This document shows, one piece after another, positions 46,023 to 55,210 of a stretch of 64,000 nt of DNA. Source of the stretch: Thermoplasmata archaeon (GTDB taxonomy: Archaea > Thermoplasmatota > Thermoplasmata > Thermoplasmatales > Thermoplasmataceae); NCBI GenBank assembly GCA_021850505.1, contig JAJZLW010000102.1, forward strand, positions 1 through 64,000, given 5' to 3'. The first letter of the stretch is position 1; every line of letters starts with the position of its first letter. The position numbers and the translations under genes were made by a program. The notes beneath the pieces are model-generated. The model saw only the letters and a list, made by a program, of their open reading frames with translations, did not search any database and was not told where the DNA came from.

Positions 46023-46989
46023 TCTCGAATGAAGTCTCGTTAGCCAGGAGATAATCCATACCAAGCTCCGCGATGTCTGTGGAATACAGGCCTATCCTCA
46101 ATATTTCTTCAGATACAGCGGTGGCAAGATTCAATGAGTCATCATCAATTGACGAGAGAAGATTGTTTTTAAGCTGGCCAACTTCCTTTTTCTTTTCAAT
46201 TATGGCATTCATCGCCTCTATATTTCCAGAATAAAAACATGACATGGAATCCTTGTACATTGCATAACATGAGCCGAGGAATTCAGACAGTGCGATCATG
46301 CATTTTTCATTCACCTTTTTTGCTCTTATGATTGCATTGCATATGTTTACTGAATGATCTGCCATCCTCTCAAGTATTCTTGAAAGAATAAGGGCATAAA
46401 CATTACTTTCCCCTGATGCCTGAGAGGCCTTTGTTTCCCTGAAGATATACCACTGGTATCGATCAACCTCATCATCTCTTTCTATGATATTGAACATCAT
46501 CTTCCTGTCTATAGATTTCATCGCGTTGATTCCATCCGAGATCATGGTGTCAACATTAAGTGACATCCGCCTGATTGCATTCCATACAGTGAAGGTTTCA
46601 GAGTTCAGGACGTTCTGAAGCACAATAGAATTAGATGTTTCCTCGAATATCTCAACACCCATAACGCGTCTTGCGAATCTTTTGATCGTTTCCCGTGTTT
46701 TCTGATCCATGATATCTTCAGTTTTTATAGTCAGTGCATCAAAATAAGATATGTACAATGATGTCATGATTCTTTCGAGGAATGATTCCTCAACGCTCTT
46801 TGAGATCGTGAGGATTTTTGCCTTTTGAGAGGAACCGGCAGATCTGGGATCAAGAACAAGATTGTTGCCTAATTCAGATAGTTCGATCTCGCTGCCTTTC
46901 GACAGGTTTGCCTTTTTAACCCATCTTGATGGCAGGGATACTGTATAAGTGGATCCACCTGTAAGCTGTATCCGCCTTGTATATTTCAC
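46015..46989 (-). CDS. PhoU-like regulator with AbrB/SpoVT N-terminal domain
   Basis: A 324-residue protein. Residues 1-50 form a swapped-hairpin AbrB domain (RRIQLTGGSTYTVSLPSRWV). The remainder has two PhoU three-helix repeats with metal-binding-type motifs, NIIERDDEVDRYQW and SRILERMADHSVNICNA. Archaeal proteins with this architecture are annotated as phosphate uptake regulators. No Pst transporter is nearby, so the regulon lies elsewhere. The start is GTG with a TATA box about 24 nt upstream. Confidence 0.87.
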   Translation of the reverse strand: MKYTRRIQLTGGSTYTVSLPSRWVKKANLSKGSEIELSELGNNLVLDPRSAGSSQKAKILTISKSVEESFLERIMTSLYISYFDALTIKTEDIMDQKTRETIKRFARRVMGVEIFEETSNSIVLQNVLNSETFTVWNAIRRMSLNVDTMISDGINAMKSIDRKMMFNIIERDDEVDRYQWYIFRETKASQASGESNVYALILSRILERMADHSVNICNAIIRAKKVNEKCMIALSEFLGSCYAMYKDSMSCFYSGNIEAMNAIIEKKKEVGQLKNNLLSSIDDDSLNLATAVSEEILRIGLYSTDIAELGMDYLLANETSFEIR

Positions 46990-47007
46990 AATATAGAATC
47001 GCCAGGT

Positions 47008-47018
47008 GAAATATATAG
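47008..47018 (-). promoter_or_regulatory. TATA box of the PhoU-like gene
   Basis: The minus-strand sequence ctatatatttc lies about 24 nt before the GTG start at 46989, as in leaderless promoters. Confidence 0.45.
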
Positions 47019-47038
47019 ATTATGTAGATTTTGATAAC

Positions 47039-47815
47039 CTACTGTGTCTTGTCTCCGTCTATTGTTCCGGGTTGATCTGGAACTGGTGGTACTTTTGGTG
47101 GCATATTTCTCATTCTTGCACTGTTGGATATGCTCCTTGCGATCAATAGACCGACAACAAAGATAAGCTCAAAGATCAGCATGAAGGATGGTGTCAGATC
47201 AAGCAAGTAAAGTTCAAATATAGGGGTCGAGGAAAAGAGCGGACCTATACTGCTGATAGGAGTGGTACCGTTCGCGAAGTACAGATAATATTCATAGATG
47301 CCTGATGGCGTAATATTGTCGTCGTGATAATATAGAATAAGATCATGATTGGAGTTGTAACCTTTCAGGATATTTTGTTCACTGACATTTACAAAATAAT
47401 GATTGTTGACGCCTTTCACCAAAATGAAATAAGAACCGATGGATTGATTACCTGCAATTGCGAAACTGAAATTATAAGACGTGGCTTGTTGATTGAATGG
47501 AGTCACTGAAGCCGTTATATTAGAGCCATTTGCCAAGGACTGCGATTCGACTCCAGTTGACGTGTACAGTGCCTGAGCGTATATGCCTGCCGCAGCGATG
47601 ACTATAACGAAGAATATAACAGTTGCACCAAGAATCCTTGGTTTAAAACGATAAAACTTGAGATAGTGCATTACGAAAAAAACTTCAACAGGAACCAGGT
47701 ATATTAAGATTGATTCAAAGAGACTTAGATATACTAAAAGTGCACCTAACAGTATTGAAATTACTATTACTGATATCCTAGCCTGCCTCTGAAGAGCAGC
47801 AACTATCGGGTTCAT
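47039..47815 (-). CDS. Membrane protein with an extracytoplasmic beta domain, function unknown
   Basis: A 258-residue protein. Two or three N-terminal helices (about residues 12-82) are followed by an exported domain of about 110 residues rich in Asn, Ser, Thr and Tyr, with several N-x-S/T sequons, and a last helix near residue 215. The C-terminus is proline-rich (PPKVPPVPDQP). No family is recognised. Sequon richness suggests a glycosylated surface domain. The following gene upstream is another unknown membrane protein, but a gap of 158 nt separates them. Confidence 0.6.
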   Translation of the reverse strand: MNPIVAALQRQARISVIVISILLGALLVYLSLFESILIYLVPVEVFFVMHYLKFYRFKPRILGATVIFFVIVIAAAGIYAQALYTSTGVESQSLANGSNITASVTPFNQQATSYNFSFAIAGNQSIGSYFILVKGVNNHYFVNVSEQNILKGYNSNHDLILYYHDDNITPSGIYEYYLYFANGTTPISSIGPLFSSTPIFELYLLDLTPSFMLIFELIFVVGLLIARSISNSARMRNMPPKVPPVPDQPGTIDGDKTQ

Positions 47816-47973
47816 TATCTCACAGAAATTGAATCATGCCTATTATTACTATCGTAGTTCTATCATTAAAATTAATGCTTTTTCTTTAGTAAACACATAC
47901 GTAAAGCCTTGGCACAATTGGGGGATCTGTACTTTGGTTTGTTGTGTCTACAAAAACAAATTAAAAATAACTT

Positions 47974-48639
47974 TTACTGTTTCTGTATTTCCTGATTCTG
48001 CTGGTATTTCCCCTTTTTATATCCAAGACCTCTAACCACATATGATGCGGCAAGAAGGATCACGAACACAACCACGTCATATGAGGTTGGAATAAGGAAA
48101 CCTCCGGCTATGTTGTAAAGGAAAATCAAGGCAAGAATGGAAAGTGCTGAACTAACTGCACGATAACTTCCAGGCATCTGCCTTCTGGCCCTGCTGAATG
48201 CTGTATTTGGAGAGCCACCGGCAGGTCCCATATTCATGTATCTGGAAAGGATAGCATATACTGAAAATGCAGGAACTTCGCTTCCAGAGGTGGTGCAGTC
48301 AATAGTATAATTGTTGTTTTCCCTTGATATAGTGGCAACAACCATGCCAGAACTTTCAATATTTAATGTGTTTTCAAGCCTACCTCTGAACCTAGCTGCA
48401 CTTCTGTTATCAGCTTCATAGGTAGTATAGTTGTAATCGATCTTCAATCCCTTCTTTATCCTGCCCATCTCGACTCCACTGTCAATTATCTTGTAACTGC
48501 TGGATTCCCTTTCCAGGGTGAAGGTTGCCGGACCGGTAACAAGGGCCTGACTGAATCTTATTCCATTACCGGTAAAAGTAATCTGGCCGATCTTGTTGCC
48601 ATCTTTCATTATATCGTTTCCTACTATGGTGTATTTCAT
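47974..48639 (-). CDS. Unknown protein with beta-rich N-terminus and two C-terminal helices
   Basis: A 221-residue protein. The first 125 residues alternate short strands (VGNDIMKDGNKIGQITFTG, then FTLERESSSYKIIDSG), reminiscent of tubby/LURP-like barrels. A Pro/Gly linker leads to two hydrophobic helices (about 163-180 and 185-205) and a basic, Gln-rich tail. The orientation would place the beta domain in the cytoplasm. The family is not recognised and the tubby-like resemblance is only suggestive. Confidence 0.55.
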   Translation of the reverse strand: MKYTIVGNDIMKDGNKIGQITFTGNGIRFSQALVTGPATFTLERESSSYKIIDSGVEMGRIKKGLKIDYNYTTYEADNRSAARFRGRLENTLNIESSGMVVATISRENNNYTIDCTTSGSEVPAFSVYAILSRYMNMGPAGGSPNTAFSRARRQMPGSYRAVSSALSILALIFLYNIAGGFLIPTSYDVVVFVILLAASYVVRGLGYKKGKYQQNQEIQKQ

Positions 48640-48828
48640 TTCAAATAGAATTGCATATTGATTAAAATATATAACTATTTCCCATTATTCTCTGTCATCA
48701 GAATGATTCTTTTTACCATTCGTTTGAGCTTTTTTCAGCCGATTGGCATTTCGATCGAGTTACCATTAAGAGTATTATTGAACTGCGAAGTGAATATTAT
48801 TTAGAAGTTCATGATATGATCTGAAAAT

Positions 48829-49404
48829 ATGCTCCCTTCAATACCGGAAATCAGGAAGATGAGGAAAAATTTAGGCATAAGTCAGAAGGAACTCGCAGGT
48901 CTGACTGGCGTGAGCCAATCCTATATTGCAAGGCTGGAGAAAGGGGAGATCAATCCCACTTACGAGAAAATCAGGAAAATTTATGAGATACTTAACCAGA
49001 ACGGCAGCAGGGCTAATAGTCTCGACCTGACCGTTTCAAAGATTATGTCACCTATGGTAATAACAGCAAGTTCATCAGATACCGTTGTGCACGCATTGAC
49101 AATAATGCGCGATAAGGGTTACTCTCAGCTTCCTGTATTGGAACAGAGAAGGGTTGTTGGCACCATCACGGAAGCTGATATAAACGACCTTCTTGTGAAG
49201 GGAAAATCAATAGAATCGCTTAAAAACATGATTGTTAAGGATATTATGGGACCGGCTTTACCACAGGTCGACAAGAGCAGTCCTGTTTCCATGATTTATC
49301 CCATACTAAAATTCTCAAATGCTGTTCTCATATTCAGCGCTGGTGAGTTGAAGGGGATTGTAACAAAGGCGGATGTTTTAAAGGCTGTTGATCTTTATGG
49401 ATAA
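48829..49404 (+). CDS. HTH-CBS transcriptional regulator
   Basis: A 191-residue protein. An N-terminal XRE-type helix-turn-helix (MRKNLGISQKELAGLTGVSQ, then SYIARLEKGEINPTY) is followed by two CBS motifs (IMSPMVITASSSDTVVHALT; DIMGPALPQVDKSSPVSMI). CBS pairs bind adenosyl ligands, so the regulator likely senses energy state or a nucleotide. Its stop codon overlaps the carS start, so it is the first gene of an HTH-CBS/carS/pth2 operon and may control lipid synthesis; that link is inferred. Confidence 0.9.
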   Translation: MLPSIPEIRKMRKNLGISQKELAGLTGVSQSYIARLEKGEINPTYEKIRKIYEILNQNGSRANSLDLTVSKIMSPMVITASSSDTVVHALTIMRDKGYSQLPVLEQRRVVGTITEADINDLLVKGKSIESLKNMIVKDIMGPALPQVDKSSPVSMIYPILKFSNAVLIFSAGELKGIVTKADVLKAVDLYG

Positions 49405-49954
49405 CGTCCTTTATCAGGCATTTTTCTCTCTTTATTTCTTCCTTCCCGCCTTCATTGCGAATCCTGCTGCCGTAATAACAAAAGGAAAAACCAAGATGGA
49501 TTTTGGGAAAACCATGCCGGATGGCAAGAGGATCCTTGGTGACGGGAAGTCATGGGGAGGCTTTTTTGGTGGAATTGCCCTTGGATATATCGCAGGACTG
49601 GTATTTTCAGGTATCGCGTTCATAGCCGGTTCTCCTGTGAACTATAGTTATTCGTACTATCTTTTTTCAATACAGATTCTGGCACTTTCATCTGGTTCAA
49701 TGATCGGGGATTCGACTGGATCTTTCATAAAGAGGAGACTTGGTATGAGGAGTGGACAGAATGGGTTTCTTCTGGATCAATACCCATTTGCTGTTATTGC
49801 TTTGATTTTCATATTCCTTGCTTCTCCATCCTTCTTTTACAATGTCTACTGGAATGTTCCGGCGATCCTTGTTATCTTCATAGTGACGCCTCCAATTCAC
49901 AGGGCAGTGAATATAATAGGATACAAAATGAAAAGGAAGAGTGTGCCTTGGTAG
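49397..49954 (+). CDS. carS: CDP-archaeol synthase
   Basis: A 185-residue membrane enzyme that joins CTP to digeranylgeranylglyceryl phosphate to make CDP-archaeol. Motifs are FIANPAAVITKG, then GKRILGDGKSWGGFFGG, then GDSTGSFIKRRLGMRSGQ and LLDQYPF, all in the CarS order, with about five helices. The ATG at 49397 lies within the stop region of the HTH-CBS gene; an upstream TTG in frame (49388) is possible. The TAG overlaps the pth2 start. It is firm evidence for an archaeal ether-lipid membrane. Confidence 0.93.
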   Translation: MDNVLYQAFFSLYFFLPAFIANPAAVITKGKTKMDFGKTMPDGKRILGDGKSWGGFFGGIALGYIAGLVFSGIAFIAGSPVNYSYSYYLFSIQILALSSGSMIGDSTGSFIKRRLGMRSGQNGFLLDQYPFAVIALIFIFLASPSFFYNVYWNVPAILVIFIVTPPIHRAVNIIGYKMKRKSVPW

Positions 49955-50307
49955 ACGAGATAAAGATGGTAATTGTCGTCAGAAAAGACCTGGATCTCGG
50001 AAAGGGAAAGATGGCTGCTCAGGTGGCTCATGCAGCTGTTACGCTTGCACTTCATGCAATGAAAAAAGATAAAAGGATGTTCAGGAACTGGATCGACCAG
50101 GGACAGAGAAAAGTCGTGGTTAAAGCCGATACCCTGCAGATCCTTTATTCACTGAAAGAACAGTTCGAGTCTGAGGGTATATCTACCTCTGTTATTACAG
50201 ACGCAGGCCTGACTCAGGTCCCTCCCGGTACCGTAACATGCCTTGGAGCTGGTCCTGATTTCTCAGATAAGATAGACAAGGTAACTGGAGACCTTCCTCT
50301 TTACTGA
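49948..50307 (+). CDS. pth2: Peptidyl-tRNA hydrolase, archaeal/eukaryal type
   Basis: A 119-residue Pth2 that recycles peptidyl-tRNAs. The family core is KMVIVVRKDLDLGKGKMAAQ followed by VAHAAV, with the catalytic Lys in the GKGK region. TVITDAGLTQVPPGT-like sequence (SVITDAGLTQVPPGTVT) and the ACxGP-like LGAGPDFSDKID finish the fold. The start is TTG at 49948 overlapping carS, or ATG at 49966 directly before the first strand. Confidence 0.93.
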   Translation: MVDEIKMVIVVRKDLDLGKGKMAAQVAHAAVTLALHAMKKDKRMFRNWIDQGQRKVVVKADTLQILYSLKEQFESEGISTSVITDAGLTQVPPGTVTCLGAGPDFSDKIDKVTGDLPLY

Positions 50308-50308
50308 T

Positions 50309-51472
50309 CTAAGAAAGCGCCATCTGAAAATCCTCTATTAAATCCTCTGCCTCCTCGATACCGACGGACAACCTTATGAGACCTTCAGATATACCAACCG
50401 CCTTCCTATCTTCCGGGGATAACGAGGCATGTGATGTGTCGGATGGAAGAGTCACAAGCGTTTCTACGCCCCCGAGGCTTGGAGCCATTGCACCTAAGGT
50501 CATTCGGGACATCATCCTTCTGGCTCCACTGATCCCGCCTTTGAGTTCAAATGATATCATTCCACCGAATCCCGTGAGATTCCTTTCAGCTATCTCATGA
50601 TATCTGGATGATTCCAGTCCCGGATAATTGACCTTTACCACCTGCTGATGCTGTTCAAGAAAAGATGCGATCTTCATCGCATTTTCATTGTGTGCCTTCA
50701 TTCTTAGACCAAGTGTCTTAATCCCTCTAAGGCCGAGGAAAGCCTGTATTGGATCCGGGACACCCCCAAGGTTTTTCCTCATTGCGCTCATCTCTTTCAT
50801 GTAACCTGATGAAAAACCTGCAAGGCCAAGAATTATGTCACTGTGACCGCCTATATACTTGGTTCCGCTGTGCACCGAGATAGATGCGCCAAGCTTTGTT
50901 GGATTCTGATTGAAGGGGGATGCAAATGTTGCGTCAACAATCAAAGGGGTCTCTGTTTCCAGAAGCACCTTCCCTAAAGATCTGATGTCTGAAACACCCA
51001 TTGTGGGATTAAGAATGGATTCGGTAAAGACAGCTCTGTATTTTCTGAAATCTAGATTGGCTTTATTGAGATTATCAAGAGAAACAAAATCCGTTTCTAT
51101 TCCGAAAGATTTCAACGTTTTTTTGAATAGTGTAAGTGTTTCACCATAAAGATCGCTTACTGACAACAGCCGGTCCCCTGTTTTCAGCATAGATAGCATT
51201 GTTGTTGAAATTGCCGCCATGCCAGATGAGAAAGATAAAGCTGAATCAACCATGTCAAGTGCAGCGTATTTCCTTTCAAGTGCTTCCAGCGTTGGGTTTC
51301 CAACCCTTGTATACAGAAATGGTTTTCCAGTCGAGTGATCAACTGCTGCACCTGAAGCCTCATTTGGTGTTATAAATGTGGAGTTTTCGAATATCGGTGT
51401 TATGACATTTCCAACCTGTTTATCTTTAACCTCTCCCTCCTGCACTGCCCTTGTATTAAATCCTCTTGTCAT
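50309..51472 (-). CDS. Cys/Met metabolism PLP enzyme (cystathionine synthase/lyase family)
   Basis: A 387-residue enzyme of the MetB/MetC/MetY family. Motifs are YTRVGNPTLEALE, then ALSFSSGMAAISTTML, then the PLP Lys in SVHSGTKYIGGHSDIILG, and a late LPSDTSHASLSPEDRKAVG with LIRLSVGIE. Members catalyse gamma-synthase, gamma-lyase or sulfhydrylase reactions and cannot be separated by motifs alone. It is convergent with pth2 (1 nt between stops). Confidence 0.9.
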   Translation of the reverse strand: MTRGFNTRAVQEGEVKDKQVGNVITPIFENSTFITPNEASGAAVDHSTGKPFLYTRVGNPTLEALERKYAALDMVDSALSFSSGMAAISTTMLSMLKTGDRLLSVSDLYGETLTLFKKTLKSFGIETDFVSLDNLNKANLDFRKYRAVFTESILNPTMGVSDIRSLGKVLLETETPLIVDATFASPFNQNPTKLGASISVHSGTKYIGGHSDIILGLAGFSSGYMKEMSAMRKNLGGVPDPIQAFLGLRGIKTLGLRMKAHNENAMKIASFLEQHQQVVKVNYPGLESSRYHEIAERNLTGFGGMISFELKGGISGARRMMSRMTLGAMAPSLGGVETLVTLPSDTSHASLSPEDRKAVGISEGLIRLSVGIEEAEDLIEDFQMALS

Positions 51473-51591
51473 AGATCAAGAACGAAAATAGAGCCTTAAC
51501 CCTTTTGCCTTTAGAAAAAATAATATTGGACGAAAAGTTATTCGCAATTTATGTGAAAAGCATGCTACCTTTTTATTATTAAATATCATCC

Positions 51592-52197
51592 ATGCTTGAT
51601 TTGAAAGGAAAATTCATTGCGTTGGAAGGAATCGACGGCTCCGGAAAAACTGATCTCGCAAGATCACTCAAAGCAAATCTGGAGCGCAGGGCCAAGAAGG
51701 TATGGATTACATCTGAACCAACCGAATGGTTTAGGTCGTATGTAAGTATATTGAAGGACGTCAGGGATCCGGTTTCACTGTTCCTGCTATTCACTATGGA
51801 CAGAAACTCCCATCAAAAGGAAATCTCTCAGAAACTGAATGAATATGATTATGTCATTTCAGATAGATATTTGTTATCATCTTACGCTTATCAGGGCTAT
51901 ATGCTCGAGGATTTTTTCAAGACGATTGATAATACGATCAGATGGATGAAAGAGGTTTCTAGTATCATCACCGTGAGACCAGATATTACATTTTACCTAT
52001 CGATAGATGAAAAAACGGCTATAGAGAGGATCAAGAAAGTAAGGCAGATGGATGAACTGGAAAAACTTTTTAATTTAGAAAAAGTCAGGAAAATCTATGA
52101 AAAATACCTGAAAGATGATATGATTACAATAGATGGATTGAAAGATAAGAATGCAGTATTGAAAGACGTTATGAATTATTTGTTTCCTGAACCATAA
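51592..52197 (+). CDS. tmk: Thymidylate kinase
   Basis: A 201-residue kinase that phosphorylates dTMP. The P-loop is ALEGIDGSGKTDLARSL, the DR(Y/H) motif is VISDRYLLSSYAYQG, and the LID region contains KVRQMDELEKLF. The enzyme supplies dTTP together with the ribonucleotide reductase at 35.6 kb. The stop abuts the convergent map stop. Preceding AT-rich sequence suggests a leaderless start at the ATG. Confidence 0.92.
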   Translation: MLDLKGKFIALEGIDGSGKTDLARSLKANLERRAKKVWITSEPTEWFRSYVSILKDVRDPVSLFLLFTMDRNSHQKEISQKLNEYDYVISDRYLLSSYAYQGYMLEDFFKTIDNTIRWMKEVSSIITVRPDITFYLSIDEKTAIERIKKVRQMDELEKLFNLEKVRKIYEKYLKDDMITIDGLKDKNAVLKDVMNYLFPEP

Positions 52198-53079
52198 CTA
52201 CAGAGTTGTAACAACAACGCTGTCAGATGACATTAAAATGGTATGTTCAGACTGGGCAATCATAGATCCTCTGTGTTCCTTCAGTATCGCAAATTCTGAA
52301 ATCTGTTTATTTTTCATCATTGTTTTAAGATATTTCTCGTAATCTGGCTTGACCTCGTATAGCCACCTCTCAGCGAATGGTATTGTCTTGAACCTGTTAA
52401 ACGCAATATCATTCTGATCCACTTTAGTGCCGCTGAAAATGTATATGTTTCCCCCAGGCCCGTTGTGTATCATTCCTATGCCGGTTGATGCAAATGGCTC
52501 AATTGCGAAAACAGAACCAGCTTGCAGAACGTTTCCATTCCCATCATCATAGTTTGGTATGAAAGGTGATGAATGCAGGTCATATCTCCCGACGCCATGA
52601 CCGCCAAGGTTCTTGACCGGTCTAAAACCATATTCTGCAATTGTTTCTCCGATTACCCTGCCAATATCCCTTACATAAACGCCGGGGCGCAATATCGAAA
52701 TAGCTTTGTTCAGTGCTTCGCGTGTACAATCTATCAGGTCACTGAATTTACCTTTTCCGCCTACCTCCACGGTTGCTGCGTTGTCTGAAAGATATCCATC
52801 AACGCTTGCACCAATGTCTACCTTGACGAGGTCTCCGGAGGAGAATGTTTTTTTATCGGAATGGAAGGGCGTGTAATGAGCTGCTTCGTTATTGATTGAT
52901 AGGTTTATTGGAAAAGAAGGGCGGGCACCCATTTCTACAATAAGTGCTTCAGTTTTCTTTGCAACTTCAAGAAGTGATACACCAGGACCGATCTCACTGA
53001 TCGCTTTTTCAAGGGCAAGTTTACCGATCTTACCTGCCTCAAGAAATTTTGCCTTCTCATCTGATGTCAGCGCACCCAT
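52198..53079 (-). CDS. map: Methionine aminopeptidase, type 2
   Basis: A 293-residue dimetal peptidase that removes the initiator Met. Metal ligands appear in order: VKVDIGASVDGYLSDNAATV (two Asp), NLGGHGVGRYDLH (His), FAIEPFASTG (Glu) and AQSEHTILM (Glu). The insertion before the last Glu marks the archaeal/eukaryal type 2 enzyme. It is monocistronic, with an AT-rich promoter shared divergently with the Rieske ferredoxin gene. Confidence 0.94.
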   Translation of the reverse strand: MGALTSDEKAKFLEAGKIGKLALEKAISEIGPGVSLLEVAKKTEALIVEMGARPSFPINLSINNEAAHYTPFHSDKKTFSSGDLVKVDIGASVDGYLSDNAATVEVGGKGKFSDLIDCTREALNKAISILRPGVYVRDIGRVIGETIAEYGFRPVKNLGGHGVGRYDLHSSPFIPNYDDGNGNVLQAGSVFAIEPFASTGIGMIHNGPGGNIYIFSGTKVDQNDIAFNRFKTIPFAERWLYEVKPDYEKYLKTMMKNKQISEFAILKEHRGSMIAQSEHTILMSSDSVVVTTL

Positions 53080-53179
53080 TGTTGGTTATATCAAGATTGG
53101 ATATAAATTTCAGATATATTCAACTACAAATTTGCCTAAAACGTCAAAAGATTATAATTAATCTAATTATTATGGGATT

Positions 53180-53500
53180 ATGGCATGGTACAAGGTTGGA
53201 AAGGAAAGCAGCATGAAGGATGGAGATCTCATGAAGACAAAGGTTAATGAAACCGAGGTTTTACTGATAAAGATCAAGGATAAAATCTACGCGACATCCT
53301 GTTACTGCACACATGAAGACTACGATCTTTCCGAGGGTTTCGTTGATGATGGCAAACTGATATGCCCGAACCATTTTGCAACCTTCGAACCAGCTGACGG
53401 TTCAGTTGTGAGTCCACCAGAAGGATCCGGTGATATTTCACCGCTCAAATCATATAAGGTTAAGAGTGAGAATGGTGAAATCTTCGTGGAAGTTTCATGA
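53180..53500 (+). CDS. Rieske-type [2Fe-2S] ferredoxin
   Basis: A 106-residue soluble protein with both Rieske cluster motifs: C43-T-H45 (CYCTHEDYDLSEG) and C62-PN-H65 (LICPNHFATFEPADG). There is no signal peptide or membrane helix, so it is a cytoplasmic NirD/BphA-type ferredoxin rather than a bc-complex subunit. Its TGA overlaps the ATG of the EtfBA fusion gene by 4 nt. That makes the two probable electron-transfer partners. Confidence 0.9.
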   Translation: MAWYKVGKESSMKDGDLMKTKVNETEVLLIKIKDKIYATSCYCTHEDYDLSEGFVDDGKLICPNHFATFEPADGSVVSPPEGSGDISPLKSYKVKSENGEIFVEVS

Positions 53501-55206
53501 AGATTCTAGTCTTCGTAAAACAGATACCTGAAATAAGCAGGATAGAGTTTGACCCCAAAACAAAACGGATAGTAAGAGACAAAGTACCGTTGATCATAAA
53601 CCCATTTGACAAGAGGGCTGTTGAGGAGGGCATCAGGATAAAGGAAAAGATCGGTGGAGAAGTTGTTGTTGCAACAATGGGACCACCTTCGGCAGCTGAT
53701 GTTCTGAACAATTCACTGCGGATGGGAGCAGACAGGGCAATACTAATATCAGATCCTGCCTATGCCGGGTCAGATACCTGGGTTACTTCGAGAATACTTT
53801 CTCTTGTGACAAAGAAGATATCTCCGGATATTGTTTTACTCGGAAAATATTCACTTGATGGAGAAACATCGCAGGTACCGCCGGAGGTTGCGATCCTGTC
53901 TGGCTATTCTTACAAGACTTCCGTTTCAAGGATAGAAGTTTTATCCGATAACGATGTTAATGTTGAACAGGAGACAGAAGACGGCCTGGAAGTATACGGA
54001 ATGAAATTACCTCTTCTCGTCTCGGTGAGCGAAAAGATAAACAGGGCGAGGTTCGTAAAACCTGAAATACCCGATATGAGCTCCAGAATAGAAAAGTGGT
54101 CTGCTGCTGATGTTGGGGGCAGTATAACGGGTAGCATGTCTCCAACCGTGGTCGAATCGACAGAGATAGTTGAAAGTAAAAGAAAGGTCAGTTTCCTGAA
54201 CAGTGTAGATGAAATCAGTAAGATAATTTTTGACACCCTGCAATCTGGAAAGAAAAATGCAGACTTTGTTTTACAGGATCCTCCTGACATAGATCTAGAA
54301 AGGTTTGCACTTGTTGTATCAGCCGGTGATGCCAGAGTTACTTATGAGATAGCAGGAAAGCTGAGCAGCCTGGGAGTTGAAAATAATCATGCAGTCGTCG
54401 TTGCCGGGCAGCAGGACCCACAAAACTTTGCAGGTCTTTCTTGCAACGAATACGTTCACATAAAGACAGATTCATTGAAGGCATATACAGATGAAATAGT
54501 GAAGATTATAAGAAACAGGAAACCAGAATACGTTGTTTTTCCATCTAACGTGAAAGGCAGGGAGGTGGCCGCTGCAGTTGCTGCGAAATTTGAGATCGGT
54601 CTTACTGCTGATTGCGTTGACCTGAAGTTGGAAAACAACAGACTTATTCAGTTTAAACCAGCCTTTGGTGGAGGAATGGTGGCAAGGATTACCACAAAGA
54701 CCAGACCGGAAATGGCGACTGTCAGACCTGGAATCTTCAGGCTTGCAAAAACAGAGAAAAAATTTAAAGTGTCTTCAGTTGAACCGGATTCAACCTATTC
54801 AGACATCCCAGTATCAATTCAGAAAGTCGACAGCCAGTTCAAATCGCTGCAGGGAGCACGAATAGTTGTTGGAATTGGAAAAGGCCTGATAAAAAAAGAC
54901 AATGTTGCTTTGGCAATGGAGTTCGCCTCGAAGGTAGGCGCAGCAATCGGTGGAACAAGACCGATAGTTGACCTGAACTGGCTGCCGCGTCAGCAGCAGA
55001 TTGGTCTAACGGGTTATTCCATTTCACCAGATCTCTACATTGCAATCGGTATCTCAGGGCATGATAACCATGTTGTTGGTACAAGATATGCAAAGACAAT
55101 TGTTTCCATAAACAAAGACAAAAATGCACCTGTGTTCAATTACTCAGATTATGGTTATATCTCGGATTCGATTGAGTTCCTGAATTCAGTCCTGAAAAGT
55201 ACCTGA
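53497..55206 (+). CDS. etfBA: Electron transfer flavoprotein, fused beta and alpha subunits
   Basis: A 569-residue natural fusion. Residues 1 to about 240 are EtfB (KILVFVKQIPE, NPFDKRAVEEGIRIKE, ADRAILISDP). The remainder is EtfA, ending in the FAD-binding domain with GAAIGGTRPIVDLNWLP, QQQIGLTGYSISPDLYIA and VSINKDKNAPVFNYSDYG. ETFs carry electrons from acyl-CoA or other dehydrogenases to the quinone pool. The first gene of the operon is a Rieske ferredoxin, not FixC/FixX, so the acceptor or donor may differ from the usual ETF:quinone oxidoreductase. Fused ETFs are known in archaea. Confidence 0.93.
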   Translation: MKILVFVKQIPEISRIEFDPKTKRIVRDKVPLIINPFDKRAVEEGIRIKEKIGGEVVVATMGPPSAADVLNNSLRMGADRAILISDPAYAGSDTWVTSRILSLVTKKISPDIVLLGKYSLDGETSQVPPEVAILSGYSYKTSVSRIEVLSDNDVNVEQETEDGLEVYGMKLPLLVSVSEKINRARFVKPEIPDMSSRIEKWSAADVGGSITGSMSPTVVESTEIVESKRKVSFLNSVDEISKIIFDTLQSGKKNADFVLQDPPDIDLERFALVVSAGDARVTYEIAGKLSSLGVENNHAVVVAGQQDPQNFAGLSCNEYVHIKTDSLKAYTDEIVKIIRNRKPEYVVFPSNVKGREVAAAVAAKFEIGLTADCVDLKLENNRLIQFKPAFGGGMVARITTKTRPEMATVRPGIFRLAKTEKKFKVSSVEPDSTYSDIPVSIQKVDSQFKSLQGARIVVGIGKGLIKKDNVALAMEFASKVGAAIGGTRPIVDLNWLPRQQQIGLTGYSISPDLYIAIGISGHDNHVVGTRYAKTIVSINKDKNAPVFNYSDYGYISDSIEFLNSVLKST

Positions 55207-55210
55207 TTGT

